Counted from the first letter of the stretch, positions 1 to 13,228 are shown. The stretch is DNA of 64,000 bases from Epiperipatus broadwayi (GCA_028023455.1 JAQFVV010012546.1:2720081-2784080); one strand, 5' to 3'. Numbers and translations are program-made. Notes: generated by a model not told the origin, from the letters alone.

Positions 1-1887
1 TTCTTCATTTTTTATTTTGTTCATCTCTTGTAGTTTAATCAAGTCTTCATTTGACAGAGGTTCTGAGTGAGATTGCATTAACTCATCAATATGTTTATCA
101 GTGACATCTAAATTTAATTCATTCACTATATTGACTATTTCAGTTGTGATATCTTCAGGAGTTTCTTCAATGTCTATAGAAGTATTCATCATTTGTGGAT
201 GTACTTTTCCCAACAACTTTTCATTGTTGACTCTCTTATTCAGCCCATGCATCCCCAATAATATTTATTGAATTCCATATATTATAACTTTTTAAAAAAT
301 CTCTTAATGTATGTCCATCTTCCTTGTCAATTGTCTTTATTGCTTGAGTCATTAATCTGTCTCGTATAATACTGCTTAAAAGTGGTTATCACAGTTTGAT
401 CCATAGGTTGTATTTTACTTGTGGTATTGTGAGAAATAAACACAACATTAACTTCTGGATATAAATTTTTCAGGGATTTTGGATGTCTAGGAGAATTGTC
501 TAAGAACAATAGTGTTTTAAATGGTAAATTATTCTCACTACAATATTGCCTAACAGAAGGCACAAAATGATGTGAGAACCAATCTTGAAAAAGCTGTGCA
601 GTAGTACAGGTTTTAGTATTTGATTTCCAAATGACTGGAAATATTATTTTATCTTTTCCTTGCCTCTAGGATTTTCTGTCTGATAAATTAGCATTGGCTT
701 AAATTTAAAATCGCCAGCTAAATTACCTCCAAAAAGCAATGTCAATCTGTTTTAAAAGGTATATACCCAGGTGCAACTGATTCTTCCATTGATAAATATG
801 TACATGCAGGCATCTTTTTCAAAATAATTTTTTCACATCTACATTGAAGACTAGGCATGGGAAATAAGCTCCATCTTTAATGATATTAGAGAAAGTGGAA
901 ATAAATTCATTGGCAGCTTTCCTATCTACACTGGTACTTTCCTCAGTACATTTAATATTATATATAGAATATCTTATTTTAAATTTGTGAAACCAGCCAT
1001 TGCATGTTACAAATTTAACAGCCTTAGCTTGAATAATTGATAAACACACTGTGATGCCTTTTTCATGTTGATCTTCAATCCATAAAAGCAATGATTTCTC
1101 CATTTCCCCCTTTACTCTGCCATTTGTTTTTTAAACAATATATAAATAAATATTTCCACAATTTTTAACATATTCCTCAAATTTGTTTTTGTTTTTCACA
1201 ATTTATTGTTGATCAGTTTAAATTACATGAATGTGCGATTGGAGCAAAAGATTCACCCTTTTCAGAATGTCTAATTACTATATCCATTTTTGTCTCGATA
1301 GTTTGGGGTTTATGAGACCCTTGACTTTATTTTGGTTATATTAACACTGCTGTTTTTTTTTTTGTTTCTCATGTTTTTAATTAATAAGAATGAAAAAAAA
1401 TCACCAAAACAGAAATATATACAGTGTATATGTAACGTAATCGCATACAAACTATTTTTAAAAACAAGCACTAAACAAGATGACTGTGCTCAAGATAGTC
1501 TCTGACAATGCTAAAAATAAAATTAGGAGAGATGGGAAGATTTACTGTATTTTATACAAGTTCTTATAGTTCTCTAAAATATACTTTTACTTATTTTCTA
1601 AATTCCAAAGTTAAATTTTTTTTAGAAAAAATTCAATTACGAATGTATGTAAATAGTTTATTTTTTCCCATCAGATACTGTAAATTTGTAGCATTAATTA
1701 CTAAAAAGAATTTTTAATTACTAAAGTACTAAAATACTGTATAACTTTGTATAGCCATTTTTATCTACAGTATGTAGCACTAATTATACATGAAAGTATG
1801 TTCATAGATAAAAATCTAAAGTCCAAAAGAAATTATGTAATAGCAAAATGTTTATAACTCGAATGTTCACAACTAGGGAACTGCCTG
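1..1887 (-). pseudogene. Tigger/pogo-family DDE transposase, decayed, cut by window edge
   Basis: This is a cut-and-paste DNA transposase of the Tigger (pogo, Tc1-mariner superfamily) type, broken by stops and frameshifts. Read on the minus strand, about 1310-1190 gives a CENP-B-like N-terminal helix-turn-helix with phrases such as EKGESFAPIAHSC. Positions 1103-819 give the second DNA-binding (Tc5/CENP-B) domain, with LLLWIEDQHEKG, a central GWFHKFK and then the start of the catalytic core. Positions 563-327 give the DDE core around FLDNSPRHP and SHNTTSKIQPMDQ. Positions 240-1 give the acidic C-terminal tail typical of TIGD1-like proteins (DELMQSHSEPLSNEDLI). The 5' terminal inverted repeat lies at about 1843-1887 and abuts TA, the expected target dinucleotide. 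The other end lies outside the window. The family is clear; activity is excluded by the frame breaks. Confidence 0.85.
1843..1887 (-). repeat. Tigger terminal inverted repeat (5' end)
   Basis: Read on the minus strand the element starts CAGGCAGTTCCCTAGTTGTG and continues to a TTATAAAC box. This resembles known Tigger ends, which begin CAG and carry a TTA(C/T)GAAC-like inner motif. It is followed outside by TATATA, consistent with TA target duplication. The partner end lies left of the window. Confidence 0.7.
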
Positions 1888-4800
1888 TATATACTACATC
1901 ACAGATACAAATAACCCAATTTACAGACTTTTAGTGTACTCATTATTAGATATGATCTTATTAGATCATCACCTTGCATCCAAATTCCAGATAATTTTTC
2001 TTATAATATATGTAGTTCAGATAAAAGCAATCTTGTTAATTGAGTTAGATATTTGAAACCTTATTTCCACACTAGAATGTGTAATGGTTAGATTTTTTCA
2101 TTCAAGTAACAAAACCCTGAGTCATGGTAAAATATATAAAAATTATGAGATATGAAGGTCTCTGAACTAGCCTATTTACCACTGATTTGAGATTTAACAC
2201 CTTATGAATGACATTTCTGAGGTTACATACAGGTCTTGTTTTAATTTGCAACATATCTCCAAACTGGGAGAGAAATGAGACCCAAAAATTCAAACACCCA
2301 TGCAACATATAAGTGGGTTAATAAACTACAGATAACCTGAACTTAAGGTAATATTAATATCTTAATTATAGTGCAGATTATATTTAATCAATAATTTAAT
2401 TAGATTGGAATATGTTAAAACTGATAACGAAGATGGAGTAAATTTAAATAAGTTTAATATAGGTAATAATAATGAAAACAAATAGTTCCCACTCAATAGG
2501 AAAGGCATTATGCAATGAAATGAAATCAATTGAAAGTAATACAATGCATGATATCATTTATGTGTATCAAATAACTCCCATGCCCAGAGAGGAATTTATA
2601 CCTATGATAAGTTAATATTCCAAATGATATTTATTTTTATGACATGGTTTGCAATTGATAAAGTAACAATGCTAGTGAGACATATATTAGCTACTATTGC
2701 ATTAATATTGTGGCTGTGTATGTTGAGCTAAATGAGATTCAAGCACAATTCCTAAGGCTCAAGAATGATGCAAATCAGAATCCATCAAACCAGAGATTCA
2801 CATAGTTTGGATAAGTCATGAACATATATTACAATAAAAAAGAACAAGCTAAATAAGTGTTATCTGTGGTTCACTGTAGGCAGGCTACTAAACTTTATTA
2901 AAAAGGTGGGAGTGTGGATGAGAAATTATTTCCATATATAAGATATACATTGCCTTTACATCGAGGAGCTTGCCAATGAATTAATTAATATGAACATAAA
3001 AAATTTGAAAATTGTATAGACTACTCAACAGACATGGGCCCTTAACCCAATAATGTATTTTATGCTCTTATCCAAACAATATGGTCACTGAGTGTGACTC
3101 TATGTCCACCATTACATGGGTAGCTAGTACCTGGGTCAGCCTTTACTGCTTTGCCTGTGAAGATTAAAAAGACAGGGATATATATACACATATATTGCAA
3201 ATATGCATTTTCAATGCATAAAGACATTATAACAAATATGTTAAAATTAATTAATTGGGTCTTAAAATAGATAGTGAGTCTCTATGCTGCTAACACAAGC
3301 CAATTCATAAATTGAGGATTTAAAGTTAAGGCTATGATGAAAGGGCCAAATTAATAATCCCATTTACTAAATAATTAATTTGTATCAGTAATCAGGTGTT
3401 AATAGTGGGAGGCATATTTTAAGGTATAATAATTAATTGTGAACCACAAAACATACCTTAATAATATATCTCTACAACTAGAATTCCACTATCAGGTAGT
3501 TTCTGTTAAAATCATAATTTACAATTATAAGATTGGAAACCAGAATAACTAAGTATGAAAAATCAAATTTAAAGTTGGTTTGAATTATTACAATGATCGC
3601 AAAGCGAGCCAAATATTATTATTAATCTAATTTCAAAACAGCGAGTCAGGTTAAAATAAGTATGCATTATTTTATATTTATTAGATTGAAGATAGAAATA
3701 ATATCTTTGGTACAAAATTATTAAAATTAATACACTCACTGTTTCAAGATGCATTTGGCATATTATCACACATATCAGAAAATAAAATCTCAAGATGTAA
3801 AATTTATAAAATAGCATAGGCATCACCACAAGCATGAAAGTAAAAGATAGATTCCAATAATCAATGATTATTATTTTTATATTTAACACACATACTAGTA
3901 GAGGTTTTACAGATTTCAGAATTTCAAAAAATAAGGCAATTACTATGTGGTGATTTTACATTTTACTTAGGCAAAAGGTTTAAGAGGTTAAATTTTACTT
4001 TGAATGTTCATTTAAATTTATATGATAGCATTGGCATTATTATTGGTGGCATGTAAGATAGCAGCAATTATTCTTAGCATAAGGTACATCTCTCCAAGTG
4101 AAACAACAGCACAGTAGGTCTGTAATTTGAATGTCTTCCGTCACTATAATGGCTAGGTGCCCTCATCACATAGGATGAAGATGGAGATTGCTATCCCCCA
4201 GACTTGGAGAACAGCAACTCCTGCCTATTCTACTCGGCCATATTAAAATTTAAAACAAGTAGACTCAGTTAGCAAATTTTCAGATTTAACAGAATATATT
4301 TTACATGGAAAAATTAGCCTATTTATAATCGCTTTCCATTAAATTACATTTTTAATAACATTCCTTTCATCAAAAAAAGCAAATTAGCAAACTTAAATTT
4401 TATATTTTTAAGTACCAAAAATAACTCCTGTCTTTTATATTATTCCTTGAACAAGATGTTTTCTAAAATTTGATCATTTACTTTTCCACAACCTTCTAGC
4501 AATTGATATGGTTGGTTAAATTTTTTTATACAAGATAAAATATATTTTAGACAAACATTTATTGTCTTAATAACTTTTAGATTTCTTCGTTATACCATCC
4601 CAAAACAGATTTGAATCACATGATTTTATTTTACAAATTATTTTAAATTAAAATTTAGAAAATATAGTAAATAACCGAATAACAAGACACTATATATCTA
4701 TGATGGTGATATGTATAATACACATATATACAAGCAATTTAAGCAAATTGAAATATAAATTGAATTAAATTTTATTTCAAATTATGCATTACTTTTAAAT

Positions 4801-4961
4801 AAATATATTACTGTAATCTTTATATAATAGTTAAGTTACAGAAATTGATGCTCACATACATATACATTTTAGGGGTTTAAACTTGGCAAAGAGTGGCTGT
4901 AGGATGTAACTAGGTGAAACACATATGACAGGCTAAATATTCCACTTCATATGATAGTCCA
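1888..4961. other. AT-rich sequence without recognisable gene
   Basis: I found no supported gene here. The only less AT-biased patch is 4081-4240, which reads like a fragment of an interspersed repeat (minus strand starts ATGGCCGAGTAGAATAGG, loosely tRNA A-box-like) but lacks a clear B box. Short open frames (2102-2308, 3569-3889) have the composition of background AT-rich DNA. Confidence 0.5.
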
Positions 4962-4996
4962 ATTCTTATACTTATGTATTACATAAGTATAAGAAT
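4962..4996. repeat. Perfect 15-bp palindrome at LINE 3' end
   Basis: ATTCTTATACTTATG at 4962-4976 is followed, after a 5-base TATTA spacer, by its exact reverse complement at 4982-4996. It sits precisely where the minus-strand LINE homology ends, so it is probably the element's 3' hairpin or an insertion-site rearrangement. Confidence 0.75.
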
Positions 4997-7860
4997 CACC
5001 TCTCCAAGTTCAATCCATCTTCTTTGGTCTCTAGCCTCTCTTCTCCACATTATCCATGCACATTTTTTATTTCATTCATTCATCTCACATATGGTATCTT
5101 TCTGGGTCTTTAAAATTTCTTGGAATCCAGCCAAAGATTTCAATTGTCCATCTATTGTTATCTCTTTTAGCAATATGTCCAGCCCAATTACACTCTAGTC
5201 TCTTAATTGTTTCAACAATGTCACCAACACCTGTTTGTTTTCTTACCCATATATTGTGTTTTCAATCTCTTCTTGTTATTCCTAAAATGCATCTCTCCAT
5301 ACTTCTTTCAGTAGTCTGAAGTCTCTGTATTGCTCTTCTATTAAGTTTCCATGTCTCAGATCCATAAGTAAAAACTGGTAAAACACATAAAACCTTCATT
5401 TTCAAACACATAGATATATTTCCTTATAATATTGTTATTTCTACCAAAAGCACTCCACCCAAGTTTAATTCTATGATTAATTTCATCAATTATGTTTCCA
5501 TCTGTAGTAATAATATGATCAATGTATTTATAGTTGTTAACTTCTTCTAACTCATCATAATCAATCTTTATTTTCATCTTTTGAGAAAATCAATTGAACA
5601 TTACATTAGTCTTTTTAACATTTATCTTTAGTCCTACTTTCTTACTTTCATCTGATAACTCTTGTAAGCTCTCAAGCATTATTTGCAAAAATAATTACAT
5701 CCTCTGAAAAATCTAAATGACTTAAATAGTCTCCATTTATTTTTATTCCGTTGGTTTCTCATTTTAATCCACAAAACACTTCTTGCAGCACTGCTGCAAA
5801 TGGTTTTGGAAATATAGAGTCACTCTTTCTTATGACCTCCTCAATGTTAACCTTCCTAGTATTATTATGTAATCAAATTGTTGCTGCTGCACTTTTATAA
5901 TTATTCTTTACAATATGACAATATCCTGGGTCTATAACTCGATGATGATACAATGCTTGAATCACTGAAGAAATGCTTATAGAATCAAATGTTTTTCATA
6001 ATCTACAAATACAAAGCATAATGGCAATTTATATTCATTGGTTTTTTCTATATTTTCTCTCAATACTTCCATATGATCTACTCCACTATCTACTAAAACA
6101 ATTTTTACATCCAGCTTGTTTTCTTGGTTGGTTGAAATCCAATGTTCTCTTTAGATGAATTGTAATTTATCTTGGTAAAAATTTTGTATAAAACTGATAA
6201 AAAGCTGATAGGTATCTTATTATGAACTATTAATACTGCATTTTTCCAATCAACTAGAACATCTTTATCTGTTCGTCATTTGGTATATAACTTTGATCAT
6301 TTTTTTTTCTATTTTTTAATCTACATCTTTTAATATATCAATTATAATCCCATTATTAATTGGAGCTTTTATTTTTTCCATAAATTTAATTGCATGAGCT
6401 TCTTCATTTAAAATCCTGGGCAATTGAGAAGATTTAATAGATGTAGGAGGTACTTGTTTTTTATTACTGTATAATTCTTGATAGAACTCTTTTATCTATT
6501 TCATGATATCATCTCTCTTTTTAATAATAGTTCCATCTTTTTTCCTATTGCAGACATGTTTTCTACCAATACCAACACTCATGAGCCTTTTATTCTCTTA
6601 TATAGTTTTCCTTGCTAGTTCACAATTATACATTCTTATATATCATTATGAACTCTTTTTTGTACCATGTTACAAAATTCAAGATATTTAATCTTTCTTA
6701 ATGCATCATTTTTATATATGTCCATATTCCTTTTTTCTTTATAAAATTCTTTAGTCTCAGTAAAAATTTTATTGGTCAATTGCTGCTTCTTTCTATCAGA
6801 TATCATTGTTGCAGTTTTTAAAAGTGTATCAGTTATTTTCCTATTAATTTCATTGAAATCTGAATCATTTTCAAAATCTACTAAATCTTGAAAATGATTT
6901 GAAAGTTCTAATTTAAATTTATTACAATGTTTCTGATGATTAGGAATATCAATTGTAAATACTGTTTTCCTAATAATTTTTGGCTCTCTAGTTTTGCATT
7001 AACACATATTTCACTTCTTATTAATTGATGATTACTTCCTGTGTTGAATTTATTAAGAACATTACAATCTTGAAGTATGTATTCTCTGTTAGTCAAAATA
7101 TAATCTAATTCTACTGTACCTTCGTTTGGAAGTTAATTTCATTTTAACATTTATCTCAAAAACAGAATTCATAATATAAAGTTTTTCTTTTTCTGCAAAT
7201 TCCACAATTCTATGTCCTTTCTCATTTCTATTATCATAACCAAATTTATGTACAGCACTTTCATCTTTCATTTGTTTATCAATTCTAGCATTTAAGTCTC
7301 CCATAACAATTTTAAAATGTTATTTAGCCTGATCCAAAGCATTTTTTATATCCATATAAAAAATTTCTACTAGCTTCATCACTATGAGGACTTGTTGGAG
7401 CATAAATTTGTATTATCTGCATTTGGTATCTATTATTAAGCTGAATAACTAATCTTGCCACTTTTTTTGATACACCACATCAATCTCCATAATGTTGTTC
7501 TACTTTTTTATTTATGATGAATCCTACTCCACTTATACTTCCAATATTTGTGCCTTTGTAGAAAAGTATGTGTCCACTTTTTAAATCAAATGTCTTTTCA
7601 CCTTTATTTTAACTTCATTAAAGTCCAATATTATCCTGTTAAATATAAGACAGTTGTTTTTCCAATTCTTGCAATCTTCTTTGACTTGAAAGTGATCTGC
7701 AGTTGTAAGTACCTAAATAAAAAGTCATCATCAAATAGCAGCTTGGGTCTGCAATCAGGGGATTCTTAGCATCATCTGCCTTCATCCACCAACTGCTGCC
7801 AAGGCTGGTGACTTTACAGCCTTCTGGGAATAATCCTCATGATTTAAGCTATACTAAATC
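4985..7860 (-). pseudogene. LINE (RTE-like endonuclease/reverse transcriptase), decayed
   Basis: This is a non-LTR retrotransposon on the minus strand, broken into many frames. The 5' half (about 7700-6900) encodes an AP-type endonuclease: the frame at 7304-7089 contains MGDLNARID and then KFGYDNRNEKGHRIVEFAE, the usual GDFNA(K/R)IG and RNE(R/K)G signatures. The frame just downstream (7096-6908) continues the endonuclease end and linker. The middle (6900-5700) holds a reverse-transcriptase domain in pieces. The 3' end (5577-5356) contains NNYKYIDHIITTDG followed by INHRIKLGWSAFGRNN, the RT thumb region typical of animal 'endonuclease-reverse transcriptase' proteins. Clade assignment to RTE is tentative. 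No intact frame remains, so it is an old copy. Confidence 0.85.
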
Positions 7861-8058
7861 AGATATACATTTCAGCTGGGAATAACTATCTGCATAAGCA
7901 AACAAAAGAATATGTCTATATTATCTCGGCTGTTATTTCTGACACTAATTTTATAATATTATCTTTATCATTTGTTAAAAAATAAAAGATTCTATCAATA
8001 TGAATATAATCACCCACGTAAATAAATGTAAAAAAACAACATAAAATAACTTTTTGTT

Positions 8059-8059
<1 letters not shown>

Positions 8060-8153
<94 letters not shown>
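8060..8153. repeat. (TA)n microsatellite, about 94 bp
   Basis: An uninterrupted TA dinucleotide run, self-complementary and cruciform-prone. It separates the LINE from a candidate exon. Confidence 0.98.
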
Positions 8154-8156
<3 letters not shown>

Positions 8157-8258
8157 GCCATTACAATTTAGTCACTAGCTAAATTTATAGTAATGTGCAT
8201 GTAGAAAAGGTAAACCAAAAATCATCATCACATTTTTATATAATCATAAATGAAGCTG

Positions 8259-8365
8259 TAGGGCATCCAAGTTCAAACCCTACAAGGTCCAGTTCTAAAA
8301 GCTTTAAACAGAGAAAGAATGGGTCAACAATTACATGCTTTACTTGTTTGTGTGTTGATAGAAAG
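8259..8365 (+). CDS. Candidate internal exon, unidentified
   Basis: This is an open frame with less AT-biased codons than its surroundings. It is preceded by AAGCTGTAG, a possible acceptor, and followed by GATAGAAAG then GTAATA, a good splice-donor match. The reading is Ser-rich and ends in a Cys-containing tail (HPSSNPTRSSSKSF, later TCFTCLCVDRK). I do not recognise the protein. Caution: AAGTTCAAACCCTAC within it resembles a tRNA B box, so a SINE fragment is a real alternative. No partner exon was found. Confidence 0.18.
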
Positions 8366-11079
8366 GTAATACACACATTTAAACTATTTAATATTTAATT
8401 TTTCTTTAAAAAGCAAAGTTATAATGCATACATATAGGCAATGTATGTGTAAATTATTTAATTGTTTTATATTTCAAATATTAAACATTTTAACTTTCTT
8501 TAAAACTAACCTATGCTTGATCAATTCTAATATTTTATTCTATGCTTTTATTTTGCTTTTCTTTAATTATAAGTGGGCTTTAAAAGTTACAGATTTAATT
8601 AAATAATTGGGTTATAATTACTAAGCTAGCAATTATATTATTTAATGTTAGTTTATGAATGATTTGAAAGAATGAAGGATGTGTGTACATTACATACAAA
8701 AATTTACATTTCCTAAATATTGAAAGAAAAGGAAGGATTAAATCTGTCAAATTATTTTTTTTTGTACAATTTTTTTGTTAAAAGAGGAAATCTGTTTAAT
8801 CAGATATCGATCTTTGTAGCAATTTTTTTTTGTAAATAATTGTTTGTCACTTTGGGAGCTTAATTTAGGTGGGAACTCTAATTTTGAAATTGTCTTATCT
8901 CAAGATCTAAAGAAGGAAGCTCAAAGATTTGAAATGTTACCTGGATGTTAAAAAGAAAAAAAAAAAGAAAAGAAAGGAAATAAGGATTGAGTCTATTTTT
9001 TTTTTTAAACAAAAGTGTCTGGAAAAAGGATTAAACTTTTCAGTTGAAAAATAATTTAGTTGAAAATAAATTAGAGATCTAATTAAAACAAATTTGTCCA
9101 AAAATAGCAAGTGATGCTATCTCTGATTGGTTAAGTTAGCTAAAAATTGGATATAAAAAGCTGTCTTGAATTATTATTAGGATTATTGTTTATGATTCAG
9201 ATTATTAAACTATCCAATTGAATGCTGAAAATATAAGAAATGTCTGGCTAGAAAAAATATATGTATGTCCCATCGGTTCTGGACCATCTGGGGAAGCTGC
9301 ACATCACATAGGAAAGAAAAGATGTGTCTAAAATAATATTCTACACCTTTCAACTGACCAGAGAAATAAGATGTTTTTAATAGAAGGAAGAAAGCATTCA
9401 CCTGCATTCAAAGAAGATGAATTAATCTACTGATAAATATTAATCATCAAGTCCAATTAATTGTTACAACAACTGATTTTAAACTCAAGAAAATTTATAA
9501 ATGTGAAAACAACTGCTGTATTTCATCCACATGCTTGACAGGAAGAGAAGAAAAATTAATATAATGATTTCCAAATTGTCCACTAAAGCAAATAACCTCA
9601 ATAGAGTCATCATCATCAAATAGTTCTATACCTCAAGAAGGAGATTGTTCCCACATAAAACGGAAATAGTAGCTGCAGAAATATAGACATTATACAAGAC
9701 AAGTTTGAACCCTTGGAAATTCGCCACAAACAAAAGATCGGTAATATGACTTTTTATATCTATTTTCTTTATGATATCAGTCTTAATAAACATTTTAGCA
9801 ATAAAGTGGTACATTTTATTTAAAGAACCTTTAAAGACTATTCAGATCAATTAAAAACAAGAATGTCTTACTAATAATAACTTTGAGCTCCACAAATTAT
9901 CTTGAATGTATGAAAATTATTTGTTTATTAATTTTACAGTTATGAAATATATTAATGTGTAAAACAATTTTTTTTTTGTGGTATGATTTTAGTTTTAACT
10001 AATATATTATTATTTTGGTTTTAAATAATATTTTGTTATCATGGGATAAAACACGCACATACATAATGATATTTTATAGGTGTATAATTGTGAGTGAATG
10101 TGAAATAATGAGTAGTATTAGAATATTGGATTATTTTGTTTCAAGTTAAGTATAGCATTTCAGAGGTAGAAGAACGGGGGAGGAGATAATGATTTAAAAC
10201 TCTTTTCTAAAACTTGCTCTTTCAATTTTACTAACATTTTTTTTTTTTACATTCTATTTACATGTTGGATTTTTAAAGTATGTGTGCTAATGAGCAGATA
10301 ATATTTTTTTTTTCTTAAAATACTTTTCTCATGGAGTGAAAATCATGGTCAATGTGACGTCCAACTTAATACAAAATACATTTGAAGGGAAAGGGGGAAG
10401 AACTTAAAATTAATCTGAGGATTGTTATATAATCAATTATTATTATTATTATTATTCATGTCAATTTTCCTATTTATCTAGAAATTTTTATGTATATGTT
10501 AGAAATGTAGTAATAAATATTAGTTTGTTTTATTAAACGAGGCGTATATATTTCATTAAGTGTAGTCTTGGTTAAGTGTGATTATTCATCATCATCAATG
10601 GTTGAATATTAGTTATTTAAGATATAAGTAAATATGCTAAAATTAAGCAATGATTATGAATTTCTTTATAAAAATTAGTTTTATGTTTAGGCTTAGTCCT
10701 AGAGCTGTAGTTGAAACCCTTGTCATTATCGTTATTATTATCATCATCATCATCATCATCAATGTGTTAATTAATGAGCTGTTTAAATGTTTAAAGGCCA
10801 TAAATAAATATTGATTTTATAATATTTAGTGATTTCTTAGTATTATTATAACCACATCCCATCATCTATTTCATGCAAGGATGAGTGAATTGCCATCCTA
10901 AATTAGTTATATATAATCTGAGCTAGTAAACTTATAAAAATATTGAAACACATTTGTTATGTTAAGATCTGAGAAATGATTTATGTCTAGTATACTCCAC
11001 TTTGGTTTATAGATGTTTCACTTTTACCTAAATATTAGTGCGTATAGTGATATGGCTCAAAAAGCAAAATCTTCCATTT
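8366..11079. other. AT-rich sequence, short simple repeats only
   Basis: No gene supported. It contains a short ATT run near 10437-10456 and an ATC run at 10739-10761. The patches 9200-9420 and 9600-9810 are less AT-biased and may be old repeat remnants, but neither gives a recognisable protein on either strand. Confidence 0.5.
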
Positions 11080-11084
11080 TTATT

Positions 11085-11135
11085 AGAAATAAAGTACCAA
11101 AGAGGGGATTCAAACCCGGTACATGTGAAAGGTTA
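11085..11135 (-). repeat. Possible tRNA-derived SINE fragment (B box)
   Basis: On the minus strand, GTACCGGGTTTGAATCCCC matches the RNA polymerase III B box (GGTTCGANTCC). The expected A box upstream is weak, so this is at most a degraded SINE. A GGCGCC-containing motif at about 11170 recurs inverted near 11550, suggesting one dispersed element spans this interval. Confidence 0.3.
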
Positions 11136-11589
11136 TTAGATATAACCATGTCTAGATTCAGATAATCTAGTGGCGCCCTGCTAGACCATATTCACTTAGT
11201 ATTTGTTTAAACATGCACTTAACATCAAACCAAGAAATGAAAGTGGATAAGATCTACTGTCTGTATACCTGAGTTATATTTTATTGAAATTACTAGTGTA
11301 CTCACTTCACATGATTTCCATATACCTGAGTCAAAATACAATGGTTATTAACAATTTGCTTATAATTCTTGATATTTGGACTCCTTTACTCAGATATAAT
11401 AATATCTTTTGATCATCATTTAATTTTTGAATTTATGATTATTTCTTATATATTGTAGACAACTCAGGTATGGTAATATTTTTTGAACGATCTTTAATTT
11501 TGTTACAATATATATATATTATACCAGATACTCAATCTATCTGAAACAGAGGGCGCCACCAGACCACTATGTGTCTGGAAAATGTGTTT

Positions 11590-12880
11590 ACTGTGATCAG
11601 AATAGATGATGATGATGGTTTGCGCCGACTAGACTCAGGGAGAAACAAGAGATCTTAAATTGTTTAGACAATTGAGACAAAAGCACAAAGACAAACGTCA
11701 GCCAAATTAAGTTTAAACATATTTCATAAATTTTATTATGAGAACATAAATTATTAAATATAAGTTTATGACACAATAAATGGGGGTTAACTCAGGCGTG
11801 TACCAAACATACTAAAGGCAAAGCTATGACAGACTAACTGATCTTCTAATAAACAAATTTAAAAGGGAGGAAGCAAATTTCGTTCAGCAGAGGATTCACT
11901 TAAACACTGTTTTCCACTTTATGATATTTAAACCATATGCCCCTGAAATAGATCAAAGAACTTAGTGCCGATGAGCTTTCCGAGATCTAAGCATGGTCAG
12001 ATCTCGAATGTCCTTATATTGGTATGAACTGCACTAATTACTACATTTAAAATAATGGTGATTGATCCACCTCAAGAACAATTGAAAAATATCATTGAAA
12101 CGAAGAAACTATTAAACCTGGTGAATCCCAGCCAAATAATTGGCGAAAATTACTTTAAAATTAATAATTAATGGTCTCATTAAGAGACAAGTAAATTATT
12201 AGAAAAACAGTTACATCTGCCCCAGCAAATAAAGAAAATAAAATAAACATACTAACAAATTCTGAGTACACACTCTGATAAATTTAAAGCACACATAATA
12301 ACTACAAAAAGAAATCTATCGGAGAGTGCACATGAGTACGAAATATCAAAAGTTTAAATAATCTAGCCAAACGAAAGTATTGCCCACCTGTAATTTAAGA
12401 AAGGATAAATTTTATCTTCCTGCTGATGACTTATAAAATTACAAAGAAAAACACAATTCTAATTTCCGCCTTTAGAGATATTAGAAATGAAATCTCCACC
12501 TGCGAAAATCAGACAATAAAGTCGTCAGCCAAAAGAGTTTTGGAGATTTAGCAAGAGGGCAAACATAGAGTATAAAATTAATTATTGAATACTAAATAAT
12601 TACAGGTAAGCATAAAAAAAATATACACAAGACTGCTAAAGCATTTACAAACGCGAGGCATAAAATATAAAACTCTTTCGTCACTCTCCAATAAACAAAA
12701 CTGAAAGCAAATTGGAAGCTTAAAACTAAGATTCCAAGACACACTATAAAATATTGGAAAACACAGCAAATATTAGATATGAGGCTATATTGATTTAAGA
12801 AGACATATTTATGATTAGATTGAGTGGAGATTTAATGAGAATTAATTTACCCTGGGAAGAATAAAAATGAAAATAGTTAC
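11590..12880. other. Less AT-rich stretch of unknown nature
   Basis: Composition is more balanced than elsewhere. It includes a hairpin CGAGATCT(10 nt)AGATCTCG near 11980-12007 and several acceptor-like polypyrimidine-AG sites on the minus strand. It may be first-intron or exon sequence of the minus-strand unit whose promoter lies at 13.2 kb, or part of an unrecognised element. No protein is readable. Confidence 0.3.
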
Positions 12881-13199
12881 CTTTTGGTAAAACAAAGTTC
12901 ATGTAGAGTGCGCACTTTTACTTAAGTTCATTTTCAGGTTCTTTAGGCAGCAAGGTAGATGTAACGAGGTTCCAGCTTCTTTTAGGTGTTTAAGGTATTA
13001 CTGGAGCAAACTTGGAAGTCAGGGATCTGTCTTTTGTTGAATTAGCAAGCCATTCGGGTGGTGACAACACGTATAGAATTTTTCATCTTGTGGCAAGCAG
13101 AAGTATTTAATAACAGTTGTTCTTTAAGAATTTAAATGTCTGCACTGATATAAACTTTTACTTTTGAAACAGCTTGTCTATTTACGAATAATGAATTCT
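12881..13199 (-). other. Candidate first exon downstream of the TATA/initiator
   Basis: If transcription starts at 13199, the minus strand runs 319 bases to CCAAAAG followed by GTAACT, a strong donor match. The stretch has balanced composition and several short upstream frames. Its last ATG opens ATGAACTTTGTTTTACCAAAAG directly into the donor, so it could encode only a few N-terminal residues. Possible acceptors further left on the same strand are TTTTCGCAG (near 12497), AAATTACAG (near 12392) and GGGGCAG (near 12217). I could not build a confident second exon. An LTR or other promoter-bearing repeat is the main alternative. Confidence 0.25.
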
Positions 13200-13228
13200 G
13201 ACACTCCAAATTTTCGGGGCTATTTATA
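13193..13228 (-). promoter_or_regulatory. TATA box plus initiator, minus strand
   Basis: Read on the minus strand, TATAAATAG (13228-13220) is flanked by G/C (ACG before, CCCCG after), a canonical TATA box. An initiator-like TCAGAA follows, with its A at 13199, about 29-30 bases downstream of the first T of the TATA box, which is the normal animal spacing. The stretch around it is visibly less AT-rich than the window. It could serve a host gene or a retrotransposon LTR. Spacing and context make chance less likely, but it is unproven. Confidence 0.45.

Noticed and set aside
3569-3889. 106-codon minus-strand frame
   Set aside because: Hydrophobic AT-driven translation with no recognisable domain.
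11980-12010. Resemblance to the 5S rRNA segment GATCTCGGAAGCT on the minus strand
   Set aside because: Only about 13 bases match and the flanks diverge. The similarity is explained by a local CGAGATCT/AGATCTCG hairpin.
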